IMG/VR virus record: IMGVR_UViG_3300042337_000084
Span: 1-21,241 of that record
Source of the DNA: a virus
Reading direction: 5' to 3' (one strand)
Length of the DNA stretch: 21,241 nt
The notes under the pieces are model-generated. The model was given only the letters and a program-made list of their open reading frames with translations, was not told the origin of the DNA and made no database searches. Positions 1 to 5,923 of this stretch are shown here, piece after piece (position 1 is the first letter of the stretch; each line of letters begins with the position of its first letter). The position numbers were made by a program, and so were the translations under genes.

Positions 1-375
1 CCCTCTAAGTCCTCCGATGCTAACAGCGCCTTGATTTTCGCTAGAGCGTCCATCAGCCCCGGTAACTCTGACCGAGACAACGTAAATATCATCCACCCGT
101 TCTTTATTCGTAATTTGAGTTGAGAGTCGATGGAGGTTACAGAGTTGTTGCGTGGCTCCCGCGTTGGCATATAGCACCTGCTTTCCTGATAGGTTCAGCA
201 GGTCAAACGGTTTGGCGCTAGGGTCTAGGCCAATCTGCTTGCAGCGATAGTTGTAATACTGCACCTTCTGAACTTGGTTTAGCCCCGACAAGTCCCCTTT
301 GGTTACGATAGATTCGATAATCGCTGGATCAATAACAGCGACTTCACCCTTTGGCATACTGATTACGTTACTCAT
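1..375 (-). CDS. Probable phage single-strand annealing/recombination protein, C-terminus cut by window edge
   Basis: The first 125 codons of a leftward gene are visible, from ATG at 375-373 with GAGGGG placed just upstream; the rest lies beyond base 1. Residues 27-78 contain the block GDLSGLNQVQKVQYYNYRCK, then IGLDP, a KPFD turn and LSGKQVLYANAGATQQL. From memory this layout (GDLS, Y-Y-x(2)-C, GL-P, PF, LYA--GAT-QL) recurs in a family of phage proteins found beside exonucleases. It starts 10 bases after the YqaJ-type exonuclease gene, the usual arrangement of an exonuclease/annealing-protein pair (lambda Exo/Bet, RecE/RecT). The annealing role is therefore inferred mainly from context. The protein is not an obvious Bet or RecT by sequence. 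The alternative is a conserved phage protein of unknown function. Confidence 0.55.
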   Translation of the reverse strand, partial: MSNVISMPKGEVAVIDPAIIESIVTKGDLSGLNQVQKVQYYNYRCKQIGLDPSAKPFDLLNLSGKQVLYANAGATQQLCNLHRLSTQITNKERVDDIYVVSVRVTGADGRSSENQGAVSIGGLRG

Positions 376-385
376 ATTTAGCCCC

Positions 386-1288
386 TCATTTGATTAAGAA
401 CCGGCGTGATCCGGGTTGTTCTACTACGAACTTCTCATAAGTCTCTGGCAATGCCTTCTTCAACAACTCAGCATTGAACTTCTTACTAGACTTACTGGTT
501 TTCCAAGTGGCTAGGATCGAGCCATCAAAGGCTTTCAATGTAGCCTTGGACAGCATGGCTGCTTGAATCATTTCCTTCAAGCCTTCCTCGGCCTCTTCGT
601 ACTCTTTCATCTTGGCCTTGATCTGCCCTAACTGCTGGCAGGCTAACTCAAGCGCAGCATTGGCTACCATGTCCTGACCATCATCCACCTTGTAGATGTC
701 CTTGGTAACGTCAGCCATCGTCTGCGGGTTCCAGTTTTTAGTCTGCACCTGCGCCCAGAACTCAGCCATAGCCCGGATGTGAGCCTCTGCCTCTAGTTGT
801 GTGAAGTTTTGCGGGAAGTGGCATAACTCTTGACCGCCAAACAGAACCACCAAGACTATGTTCTGCACCCCCTCATGCACAATCTGCTCGTGCATACACT
901 GAGCGCGATACTTCTCAGAAACCATCTCAGTGCCATCATCGCCATACTTCTTGCGCTGGTGTACGCCGAGGTTCTTGACCTCGTAGAGCGTCTTGCCATC
1001 GGATGAGATGTAGTCAAAGTGGGATGCCAGCCAGTTGTGCTTTGGGTGTCTGAGCGCATAGTCTGCGTCTTTGAACTCCCAACCCCATCGGCCTGCTGCG
1101 ATCCGCATGATTGGTTCTTGCAGGTGCAAGCCCATCTGTACTGGTTCTACGTCTGATAGATCAGGCTTTTCCCGCTGCCCAATCTTGGTAAGGTAAACCT
1201 CTCCACCCTTACCTTCTGCAATCATGCCTGCATCTGATGACCAGATAGCCTGATCGCGTACTGCCAAGTCTGCTTCGCTTAGTGCCAT
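386..1288 (-). CDS. YqaJ-type viral recombinase / lambda-Exo-like exonuclease
   Basis: This 300-residue protein looks like a PD-(D/E)XK nuclease of the YqaJ/lambda exonuclease group, which resects double-stranded DNA ends 5' to 3' so that an annealing protein can pair the exposed strand. A conserved-type Glu is at about residue 58 (GLHLQEP). The core is D92 in ASHFDY followed by E103-x-K105 in LYEVKN, then Q130 in KYRAQ and a strand-rich stretch (VQNIVLVVLFGG, 141-152). The C-terminal 100 residues are Lys/Glu-rich helix. The length fits the family. The start has a strong GAGGGGG site and shares a 14-base leader with the gene at 3609. The annealing-protein candidate follows directly, so the two probably act together in replication or recombination. 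Confidence 0.82.
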   Translation of the reverse strand: MALSEADLAVRDQAIWSSDAGMIAEGKGGEVYLTKIGQREKPDLSDVEPVQMGLHLQEPIMRIAAGRWGWEFKDADYALRHPKHNWLASHFDYISSDGKTLYEVKNLGVHQRKKYGDDGTEMVSEKYRAQCMHEQIVHEGVQNIVLVVLFGGQELCHFPQNFTQLEAEAHIRAMAEFWAQVQTKNWNPQTMADVTKDIYKVDDGQDMVANAALELACQQLGQIKAKMKEYEEAEEGLKEMIQAAMLSKATLKAFDGSILATWKTSKSSKKFNAELLKKALPETYEKFVVEQPGSRRFLIK

Positions 1289-1314
1289 ATCAGCCCCCTC
1301 ATAAATTAGCGAAA

Positions 1315-2034
1315 TTAAATACTACCAAGGAAATATCGTTTATGCAAGATAGGTCTATTAAGTTTAAGCCAATCTTCTGCTTCCATTGTGTTTTTGCTGT
1401 CAGAGCCAAAGCCACGCCCGATTGTGCTACTACCCACGTGGTGAACGTAGGCACGGGATAAGAAGTGTTTGAACCCGTTGTCTGCCATGTCAGCGCAGGC
1501 CACGTTGTCTGAGTAGAAGTTGATCGGCGGGAATCCGGGCCAGCCTTCCTTGTCCACACTAGCAAACAATGGAGCAGTCCATTCCACTTGTGCAATGGTT
1601 TCCTCGCTTGCCCACTTCATGCCTGCCCACTGGTCGGTTTCTTGCTTAAACCTAATGTTCTGAGGCATGGTAGCCATGTTGCTACGGGCAGATACAAAGC
1701 CCACCTTATGCCCCTGTTGCTTCAGGATAACCCTGTCATGAGTCAGTAGCCAGTAGGTATTGGGGTCAAGAACTACGTCATCGTTAGCCATGATGACTGT
1801 CTCATGCCCATCCAGAAAGACTTGGGTTATGGCGTGGTTAAAGGAATCTCCGAAATTGTCCTTATCGTTTTCCCCTATCCACTTCACAAAGTCCCAACAC
1901 TGGATCGTATTCCAATCGCCGTAGACGTAAACCTGTGTTTCCCGTGGAACGTACTGCTCAATACTTGCCAACAGTACATTGATGCTTTTACTGCCCTTTG
2001 TCGCTATGACTATCGGTGTCACGTTCTTCTCCAT
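1315..2034 (-). CDS. Glycosyltransferase, GT-A / family-2-like
   Basis: The protein has 239 residues from ATG 2034-2032 (AGGA lies 6-9 bases upstream); a start 12 codons earlier is possible but less convincing. The N-terminus TPIVIATKGSKSINVLLASI is the first strand and helix typical of GT-A transferases. VIMANDDVVLDP (80-91) supplies the acidic DxD-like motif for metal and nucleotide-sugar binding. The C-terminal half has YSDNVACADMADNGF and a late His pair (YVHHVGSS, 196-203), as in phage family-2 enzymes. It probably transfers a sugar from a nucleotide donor. The acceptor (host surface glycan, virion protein or DNA) cannot be read from sequence. It lies downstream of an RmlB-type dehydratase in the same leftward transcript, so the dehydratase may make its donor. 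Its first 47 bases overlap the end of a small membrane-protein gene. Confidence 0.75.
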   Translation of the reverse strand: MEKNVTPIVIATKGSKSINVLLASIEQYVPRETQVYVYGDWNTIQCWDFVKWIGENDKDNFGDSFNHAITQVFLDGHETVIMANDDVVLDPNTYWLLTHDRVILKQQGHKVGFVSARSNMATMPQNIRFKQETDQWAGMKWASEETIAQVEWTAPLFASVDKEGWPGFPPINFYSDNVACADMADNGFKHFLSRAYVHHVGSSTIGRGFGSDSKNTMEAEDWLKLNRPILHKRYFLGSI

Positions 2035-2101
2035 ATCCAATCCTAATTCCCAAATAGATGACCAGCACAATAAAACCTATGCCAATCAATGCCTCATACA
2101 C
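1988..2101 (-). CDS. Small single-span membrane protein (37 aa, GTG start)
   Basis: A short frame starts at GTG 2101-2099, two bases after the stop of the upstream gene, with GAGGTG positioned as ribosome site. It encodes a Met-Tyr-Glu start, one hydrophobic helix (ALIGIGFIVLVIYLGIRIGY) and a charged tail (EERDTDSHSDKGQ). The end overlaps the glycosyltransferase start by 47 bases in another frame. Hydrophobicity pattern, spacing and ribosome site argue that it is real; the long overlap and GTG start argue caution. The predicted topology is one inner-membrane span with a hydrophilic C-terminus. Function is unknown. Holin, antiholin or membrane tether for the sugar enzymes would all fit. Confidence 0.5.
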   Translation of the reverse strand: MYEALIGIGFIVLVIYLGIRIGYGEERDTDSHSDKGQ

Positions 2102-2103
2102 GT

Positions 2104-2301
2104 TTACACCTCGTCTATCGTGACCTTCACACGCACTGGTATAGCCTTGAGTTTAACCCAGTAGGGGTTGTCTTCAAGCCATGCAGCGGCGTGGTTACGG
2201 GTACGAAATAGCAGGGTCTTGAGTGGCTGTGTAGGGTCAGACAAGTCTTGTACAAAGCCACGCTGGTACTGCAAAGCCCAACATAGTTTCTTCATAGCCA
2301 T
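2104..2301 (-). CDS. Small conserved-type phage protein of unknown function (65 aa)
   Basis: Leftward ATG 2301-2299 is preceded by GGGAG seven bases upstream and overlaps the last 10 bases of the dehydratase gene. An alternative start at 2295 gives an ATGA overlap. The protein begins MAMKKLCWALQYQRGFVQDL and contains LLFRTRNHAAAWL and KAIPVRVKVTIDE. Small phage proteins with a W-x-LQY opening, an LFRTR motif and a closing V-V-V-I strand are common, but I know of no function for them. It is Arg/Lys-rich, with no membrane segment or cysteine pair. It sits inside the sugar-gene cluster and is probably translationally coupled to the dehydratase. Confidence 0.7.
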   Translation of the reverse strand: MAMKKLCWALQYQRGFVQDLSDPTQPLKTLLFRTRNHAAAWLEDNPYWVKLKAIPVRVKVTIDEV

Positions 2302-3296
2302 TTTTTATTCTCCCTAAACCAGCCGCAAACGCGCCAAAGTGTATCGGTCACGCTCTTTGGCTTCCAGCCAAGACTCTCCATCAATGAGCCATCCAAGGCA
2401 TATCTCAGGTCGTGTCCGGGCCTGCTGGAGTGAAAGTCCACCATTTCGTAGGACAGTTTCTTATGCAGAATCATGGATATGGCTTCAGCCATCATCAGGT
2501 TATCCCATTCCTCGCTGCCAACGATGTTGAACTTCGGGCATTTGGCACCACCGTAATCGTTCTCAATTTCAGGATTATTGGTGAGCAAAAATAGCAATGC
2601 GTCTGCTACTTCTCTTGCATGGATGTAGTGCCTAGAACCTGCCTTGCTCTTATCCGCATTGGAGTGGATAGTGATTGTCTCGCCTGCCAATGCCTTACGG
2701 ATACACATTGGGATGAACTTCTCTGGCGATTGACGCTCACCAAATACGTTCATGGTGTGTGTAATGTATATCGGTAGACCGTATGTATTCTGATAGGCCA
2801 CGGCAAACTCTTCACCACCTGCCTTGCTTGCGGAGTAAGGATTGGTGCAGTTGTAGCGGTCACGCTCCTTGTACTTGATCCCTTCCGGTGCTGGCCCAAA
2901 CACCTCATCGGTGCTGAAGTAGATAAAGCGCTTTAGGTCTTGGGTACGGGCAAAGTCTAGGATATTCACCGTTCCTATGACGTTATCCATCGCAAACTCA
3001 AGCGGATGGTCAATAGATCGGTCTACATGGCTTCCAGCCGCTAGGTGCAAGATGATGTCTACCTTCCCAATATGGGCGGCTACGTGTGGATTTATAGCCG
3101 CTTTGAGGTCGTGGTGAACCACCTTGACGCGCCCTGTCGCTTGAGGCATTTGCTTTAGCGCATCGCTTAAACGGTTCAGATTGCCTGAGTAATCCAGCCG
3201 ATCAAGGCTTATGACCTGCCAATCTGTGCGCTCTAGCAAGTAAGCAATAACGTGATGCCCAATAAATCCGGCACCACCAGTGACTAAAACTCTCAT
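2292..3296 (-). CDS. dTDP-glucose 4,6-dehydratase-type (RmlB-like) SDR enzyme
   Basis: This 334-residue enzyme of the extended short-chain dehydrogenase family has all RmlB-type marks. The NAD-binding GGAGFIG is at residues 7-13. HLAAGSHVDRSI is at 84-95. STDEVFG (128-134) carries the Asp-Glu pair that catalyses dehydration. Y154-SAS-K158 is the YxxxK pair and SRPGHDLRYALD (291-302) is the substrate-side motif. The reaction would be NDP-glucose to NDP-4-keto-6-deoxyglucose, the entry to rhamnose and other deoxysugars. The nucleotide specificity is inferred. The ATG at 3296-3294 was chosen because GGAGGGG lies just upstream and the Rossmann fold starts there; an in-frame extension to 3401 is less likely because another gene occupies that stretch. 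The ATG overlaps the stop of a small membrane-protein gene. No other RmlA/C/D gene is visible, so host enzymes would have to supply or finish the pathway. Confidence 0.88.
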   Translation of the reverse strand: MRVLVTGGAGFIGHHVIAYLLERTDWQVISLDRLDYSGNLNRLSDALKQMPQATGRVKVVHHDLKAAINPHVAAHIGKVDIILHLAAGSHVDRSIDHPLEFAMDNVIGTVNILDFARTQDLKRFIYFSTDEVFGPAPEGIKYKERDRYNCTNPYSASKAGGEEFAVAYQNTYGLPIYITHTMNVFGERQSPEKFIPMCIRKALAGETITIHSNADKSKAGSRHYIHAREVADALLFLLTNNPEIENDYGGAKCPKFNIVGSEEWDNLMMAEAISMILHKKLSYEMVDFHSSRPGHDLRYALDGSLMESLGWKPKSVTDTLWRVCGWFRENKKWL

Positions 3297-3421
3297 TTCT
3301 CGCCCCTCCAGATCAAGATAGCCACGATGATAAAGAATATCATCACAGCCCACGCTATGCCCTGAGCCGCGTCTGCTGCCTGTTGGGTTCTCAGCCACCA
3401 ATCATAGTTAGAGGGGTTCAT
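3293..3421 (-). CDS. Small single-span membrane protein (42 aa)
   Basis: A 42-codon frame starts at ATG 3421-3419, forming an ATGA overlap with the stop of the 63-residue gene, and ends at TGA 3295-3293, forming an ATGA overlap with the dehydratase start. Coupling at both ends is strong evidence that it is translated. The protein has a polar N-terminus (MNPSNYDWWLRTQQAADAAQ), one hydrophobic helix (GIAWAVMIFFIIVAILIW) and an RGEK end, which suggests an N-out/C-in single span. Function is unknown. A regulator or anchor of envelope or sugar enzymes, or a small lysis protein, would be compatible with its size. Confidence 0.68.
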   Translation of the reverse strand: MNPSNYDWWLRTQQAADAAQGIAWAVMIFFIIVAILIWRGEK

Positions 3422-3609
3422 TTAGCCACCTCATCGACTATGCGCTGGATCATTGAGCAATGGTGCCGTATCTCTGTGGCTACCCCATCGATGTCTTGCC
3501 AGTTTGGTTTGTAGGCATTGCGGCTAAGTCTATTTAACTCAGTCATTAACCTATTCATCTGCACTACATGACTGCCAAGGTCAAACAACATTGGATCAGT
3601 ATTTCTCAT
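3418..3609 (-). CDS. Hypothetical protein, 63 aa, helical
   Basis: Start ATG 3609-3607 has AGGGGG upstream in the same 14-base leader that precedes the exonuclease gene. The sequence starts MRNTDPMLFDLGSHVVQMNR and is mostly amphipathic helix, with two histidines and one cysteine near the C-terminal third (EIRHHCSMIQRIVDEVAK). There is no membrane segment and no recognisable catalytic motif. It overlaps the next gene by ATGA. I do not recognise the family. A small DNA- or protein-binding regulator is possible but not shown. Confidence 0.65.
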   Translation of the reverse strand: MRNTDPMLFDLGSHVVQMNRLMTELNRLSRNAYKPNWQDIDGVATEIRHHCSMIQRIVDEVAK

Positions 3610-3626
3610 ATCAGCCCCCTGATTGA

Positions 3627-3812
3627 TTAGTCTAGTCTTGCTTCTTGGTCTAACTGCAATCTCCGTTCCTTGGCCTTGGTAAGTAGGTCTGCTACCTCGT
3701 TAGCCTCTTGTCTGATTCGATGCAATCTCTCAGCCAATTGACGCTCTACCACTAGGCTTTGCAGTGCTACATTCATCGCTTCTTGAATCGTATATTCACG
3801 CTGTACATTCAT
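3627..3812 (-). CDS. Hypothetical coiled-coil protein, 61 aa
   Basis: I chose ATG 3812-3810 because GGAGG lies six bases upstream; a 20-codon N-terminal extension has no ribosome site and would run over the noncoding leader. The protein MNVQREYTIQEAMNVALQSL continues as a highly charged helix (ERQLAERLHRIRQEANEVAD, then AKERRLQLDQEARLD) that reads as a coiled coil over about residues 20-60. It is preceded by the CTAATCAA leader motif. Function unknown. Confidence 0.65.
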   Translation of the reverse strand: MNVQREYTIQEAMNVALQSLVVERQLAERLHRIRQEANEVADLLTKAKERRLQLDQEARLD

Positions 3813-3874
3813 GGTTAACCTCCGTTGATTAGGTATGTGTAAACGTCTACACGATATGAACCGTATACCCATGT

Positions 3875-4264
3875 TTATGCACTGTCAAGAACTTTGTTGT
3901 ATTTTTTTTGATTCTCTTTCTCTGATACAACACGCAGGTTAGAGGGAACGTGTAGCCCAGACACGGTAGCGCCACGTAGGGGGTAGATATGATCGACAAC
4001 ATATCTTGACCCTGTGGCCTGCGTTAAATGTACAGCCTGTAGGTAAATGGCCTTGATCTCTTGCCAATCTCCATCGGTTAGCCAATGGGGTACGCAACGG
4101 TTTGGAACCGAAACTGACCTGCCGTTTGGATGAGTCTTTTTACGCGCTGCGGTCTTGGCTTTGTGGCAGGTTTTACAGATTGAATACAGGCCATCTACGG
4201 TTGTATATCGCTGGTAAAACTCTGTTACGTACTTAATTTCTTGGCACGACTTGCACATTTTCAT
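3875..4264 (-). CDS. HNH endonuclease with N-terminal Cys4 zinc motif
   Basis: The 129-residue protein starts at ATG 4264-4262, with AAGGAG five bases upstream; a longer frame to 4291 lacks such a site. Residues 4-33 hold two CxxC pairs (MCKSC and ICKTC), a small zinc-binding element. The HNH fold is at 85-125: VVDHIYPLRG gives D91-H92, PSNLRVVSEKEN gives the central Asn, and the KKYN end matches phage HNH enzymes. It should nick or cut DNA with one metal ion. It is a single free-standing gene, so it could be a homing endonuclease, a packaging or replication nickase, or a host-DNA nuclease. It is not next to the terminase genes; it lies beside the origin-like repeats, whose DnaA box ends 15 bases before its start codon. 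Confidence 0.83.
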   Translation of the reverse strand: MKMCKSCQEIKYVTEFYQRYTTVDGLYSICKTCHKAKTAARKKTHPNGRSVSVPNRCVPHWLTDGDWQEIKAIYLQAVHLTQATGSRYVVDHIYPLRGATVSGLHVPSNLRVVSEKENQKKYNKVLDSA

Positions 4265-4278
4265 GGCTGCTCCTTGGT

Positions 4279-4451
4279 TGTGGATAACCAAAGGATAACA
4301 TAAGGATAACTAACTTTGGGATATATCCTATATACGTCTTATTACGGGCGTATACTATAGGACATATATTATAAATATAGAACGTATACTATACGCCCTT
4401 ACCTAGATTACAAAACATATAGCCTATAGGTTTGGATTGGGGTGTGGATAA
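4279..4451. other. Candidate replication origin: DnaA boxes, GGATAAC iterons, AT-rich inverted repeat
   Basis: Two perfect DnaA-box sequences (TTATCCACA read on the minus strand) lie at 4279-4287 and 4443-4451 in the same orientation. GGATAAC occurs at 4282-4288, 4293-4299 and 4304-4310, exactly 11 bases apart, and again inside the second box. Between the boxes is an AT-rich segment. It contains a 10-bp palindrome (4319-4328), an 11-bp direct repeat CGTATACTATA at 4349-4359 and 4383-4393, and outer GGGCG/CGCCC arms (4346 and 4398) that close a 53-bp imperfect inverted repeat. The stretch has no gene. Boxes, helically phased repeats and an unwinding-prone core are the standard parts of an origin. 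Part of it may also be the promoter region for the leftward HNH-to-recombination genes. Confidence 0.5.
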
Positions 4452-4739
4452 CTTGGGCCTCGCAGTCGGCCTACCCAACGGATCAGCAGGCGGAGTATGT
4501 GAACGTGTGAAATCCTAAATCTTAAATTTAGGACAATCGCAAAGTGCAATGCCCTAAAAACCAAATCCTGATTTTTTTTGCCATAGAAAATGCAATCTCA
4601 TTTTTGGAAAACAGGGAATAGATTCAAGAAATGACATTGCGTGCAGAGCATATGCACAGGCACTATATCGGGGACGGGCCATATAAGGCCATAGTAAGGC
4701 CGCTAGACGCTAGTCTATGCCTTACCATTAGCCGGTATG
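4452..4739. other. Noncoding stretch with several stem-loops
   Basis: I see no gene with a ribosome site here. Inverted repeats are TCCTAAAT/ATTTAGGA (4513-4520 with 4526-4533, loop 5), GTGCA/TGCAC (4641-4645 with 4653-4657) and a longer two-part stem. The latter pairs GTAAGGC 4694-4700 with GCCTTAC 4719-4725 and, inside it, TAGAC with GTCTA around a GCTA loop. Read on the plus strand, the last two lie just before the terminator at 4741-4763. This could be the body of a small RNA or part of the origin region. No clear promoter is visible. Confidence 0.35.
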
Positions 4740-4740
4740 A

Positions 4741-4763
4741 AAAAGGCCCGTAGAGGGCCTTTT
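4741..4763 (-). terminator. Rho-independent terminator, probably bidirectional
   Basis: A perfect 9-bp stem AAAAGGCCC/GGGCCTTTT with a 5-base loop lies six bases beyond the stop of the 59-residue leftward gene. On the minus strand the stem is followed by a U-rich run of five T. On the plus strand it ends in TTTTATT. It closes the short leftward operon (56-aa gene, ardC, 59-aa gene) and insulates the origin-like region from it. Confidence 0.82.
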
Positions 4764-4769
4764 ATTGGG

Positions 4770-4949
4770 TTATAGAATAGCCGGATCGTGAATCACTGGA
4801 TCGCCATTCATCTTAGCGGCAAGAATAACGGTTACTTCGTAAGACTTTTTTGCTTTGAATTGTTTCGCCGCTATCAATTGCGCGTCATAGGATCGCAGCG
4901 CTTCAACGGTTATTTCTTTCCCCTTGTAGAATGCAATATAGGTAAACAT
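4770..4949 (-). CDS. Small phage protein of unknown function (59 aa)
   Basis: I chose ATG 4949-4947, with AGAGAGG eight bases upstream; an 11-codon extension has no such site. The protein MFTYIAFYKGKEITVEALRS continues with AAKQFKAKKSYEVTVILA and ends in a short acidic/polar tail. The pattern (YKG-KEI-V.., then Q..AA..FKAKKSY.V.V.LA) recurs in small phage proteins I have seen, without a known role. It is predicted as a compact alpha/beta domain with no membrane segment. It is the last gene before the terminator and follows ardC by 85 bases containing stem-loops. Confidence 0.75.
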   Translation of the reverse strand: MFTYIAFYKGKEITVEALRSYDAQLIAAKQFKAKKSYEVTVILAAKMNGDPVIHDPAIL

Positions 4950-4972
4950 AGTGAAAACCTCTCTTAGGAAAT

Positions 4973-5023
4973 GCCGGGACAATTCCCGGCCCGTTATCCC
5001 CTACCACGTAGGGCAAGGGATAA
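4973..5023 (-). other. Two stem-loops between ardC and the next gene
   Basis: GCCGGGA 4973-4979 pairs perfectly with TCCCGGC 4984-4990 around a four-base loop. The next element can fold two ways: CCCTAC 4999-5004 with GTAGGG 5008-5013 around three bases, or TTATCCC 4994-5000 with GGGATAA 5017-5023. Neither hairpin is followed by a T-run on the minus strand, so they look more like RNA-stability, processing or attenuation elements in the leftward message than full terminators. They sit just upstream of the ribosome site of the 59-residue gene. Confidence 0.45.
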
Positions 5024-5034
5024 AAGGCCGGAAA

Positions 5035-5922
5035 CTAGGCCGCTAACGGCATTTCTTCGCTAGATTCTTGCTTTGCTTTGCCGCCATTTATTAGCCAATC
5101 CATACCGGCCTGCGCTTTACCTGCCGCGCTAATAATGAATTTTTTGTCATTCTTGAGCGCTTTGAGCCATGATTCAATATAGGCCGCATGGCGTAAATCC
5201 CCGTCTAGGCCGCAATGAGCGCAAAGCATGGCCGCGCCAAGTTCCGCGATTAGTTCCTCATAGGCGTAGGCATGATCGCCAAAGCGCTTACCCTTTTCAC
5301 GATTCAAGCGTGATTCATGGCCTGTAGCATGAATCGCCTCATGTAATAGGGTAGCGTAGTAGTTTTCCCGGCTAGAAAACTGGGCCTTTTCCGGCATATG
5401 GATCGAATCATTAGACGGGCGGAAAAACGCCTCATTTCCGCCATGATGCAGGCCGCCGGATAGTTTCAAAGTATCGGTTAGCGCTTGTGCCTTGTCGCAT
5501 GGCTCCCATGATTCGGGCGCTATCTCTTCGCGTACTGGTAGGGAAACGTCTTCGCATTGATCTAGATTGAACACGTAGTAGTGTTTAAGCATAGGCACGT
5601 GCGTTATTTGATCGGGGTTAGTCTTATCTTTTACAGCCAAGGGTTTCCAGAAAACAATGGGAGTACCCTTTTCGCCTGTTTTGATATTGCCGCCCAGTGC
5701 TTGTGCTTGTTTGAACGTAACCCATGCATTGCTGGTAAAGGTAGAACCCATAAGGGTCAAGAATGTCCAGTTAGCGCCACGATAGACTGTACCGCTAGCA
5801 GGGTTCCATGGTTGGCCGTTGTGCTTGCCATTTCTAACGTTTTTCCATGGTTTAACCCATGGGGCAGTGCCGTTTTCTAATTCAGTAATGATCCGATCAG
5901 TAATTACTTGTGCAATGTCCAT
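5035..5922 (-). CDS. ardC: ArdC-type antirestriction protein (ssDNA-binding domain plus zincin metallopeptidase)
   Basis: The 295-residue protein has the two ArdC parts. Residues 1-125 match the N-terminal ssDNA-binding domain: ITDRIITELENGTAPWVKPW, then a GTVYRGANW block, and TGEKGTPIVFWK followed by YYVFNLDQC. The C-terminal half is a zincin peptidase with H194-E195-AI-H198 in LLHEAIHATGHESRLNRE and a later acidic helix (YAYEELIAELGAAMLC) supplying the third zinc ligand. ArdC proteins in plasmids protect incoming DNA from restriction. ATG 5922-5920 was chosen because AAGGGG precedes it; an in-frame extension to 6018 overlaps the upstream small gene. It starts one base after that gene's stop. 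Early leftward position fits a protein needed just after DNA entry. Confidence 0.88.
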   Translation of the reverse strand: MDIAQVITDRIITELENGTAPWVKPWKNVRNGKHNGQPWNPASGTVYRGANWTFLTLMGSTFTSNAWVTFKQAQALGGNIKTGEKGTPIVFWKPLAVKDKTNPDQITHVPMLKHYYVFNLDQCEDVSLPVREEIAPESWEPCDKAQALTDTLKLSGGLHHGGNEAFFRPSNDSIHMPEKAQFSSRENYYATLLHEAIHATGHESRLNREKGKRFGDHAYAYEELIAELGAAMLCAHCGLDGDLRHAAYIESWLKALKNDKKFIISAAGKAQAGMDWLINGGKAKQESSEEMPLAA

Positions 5923-5923
5923 G

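Noticed and set aside
3297-3401. 35-residue N-terminal extension of the dehydratase
   Set aside because: The Rossmann motif and a strong ribosome site mark the start at 3296, and the stretch codes for a small membrane protein in another frame.
4279-4451. CRISPR-like array from the repeated GGATAAC and CGTATACTATA
   Set aside because: Repeats are 7-11 bases with 4- to 23-base gaps; no 25-35-base repeat/spacer pattern and no cas gene.
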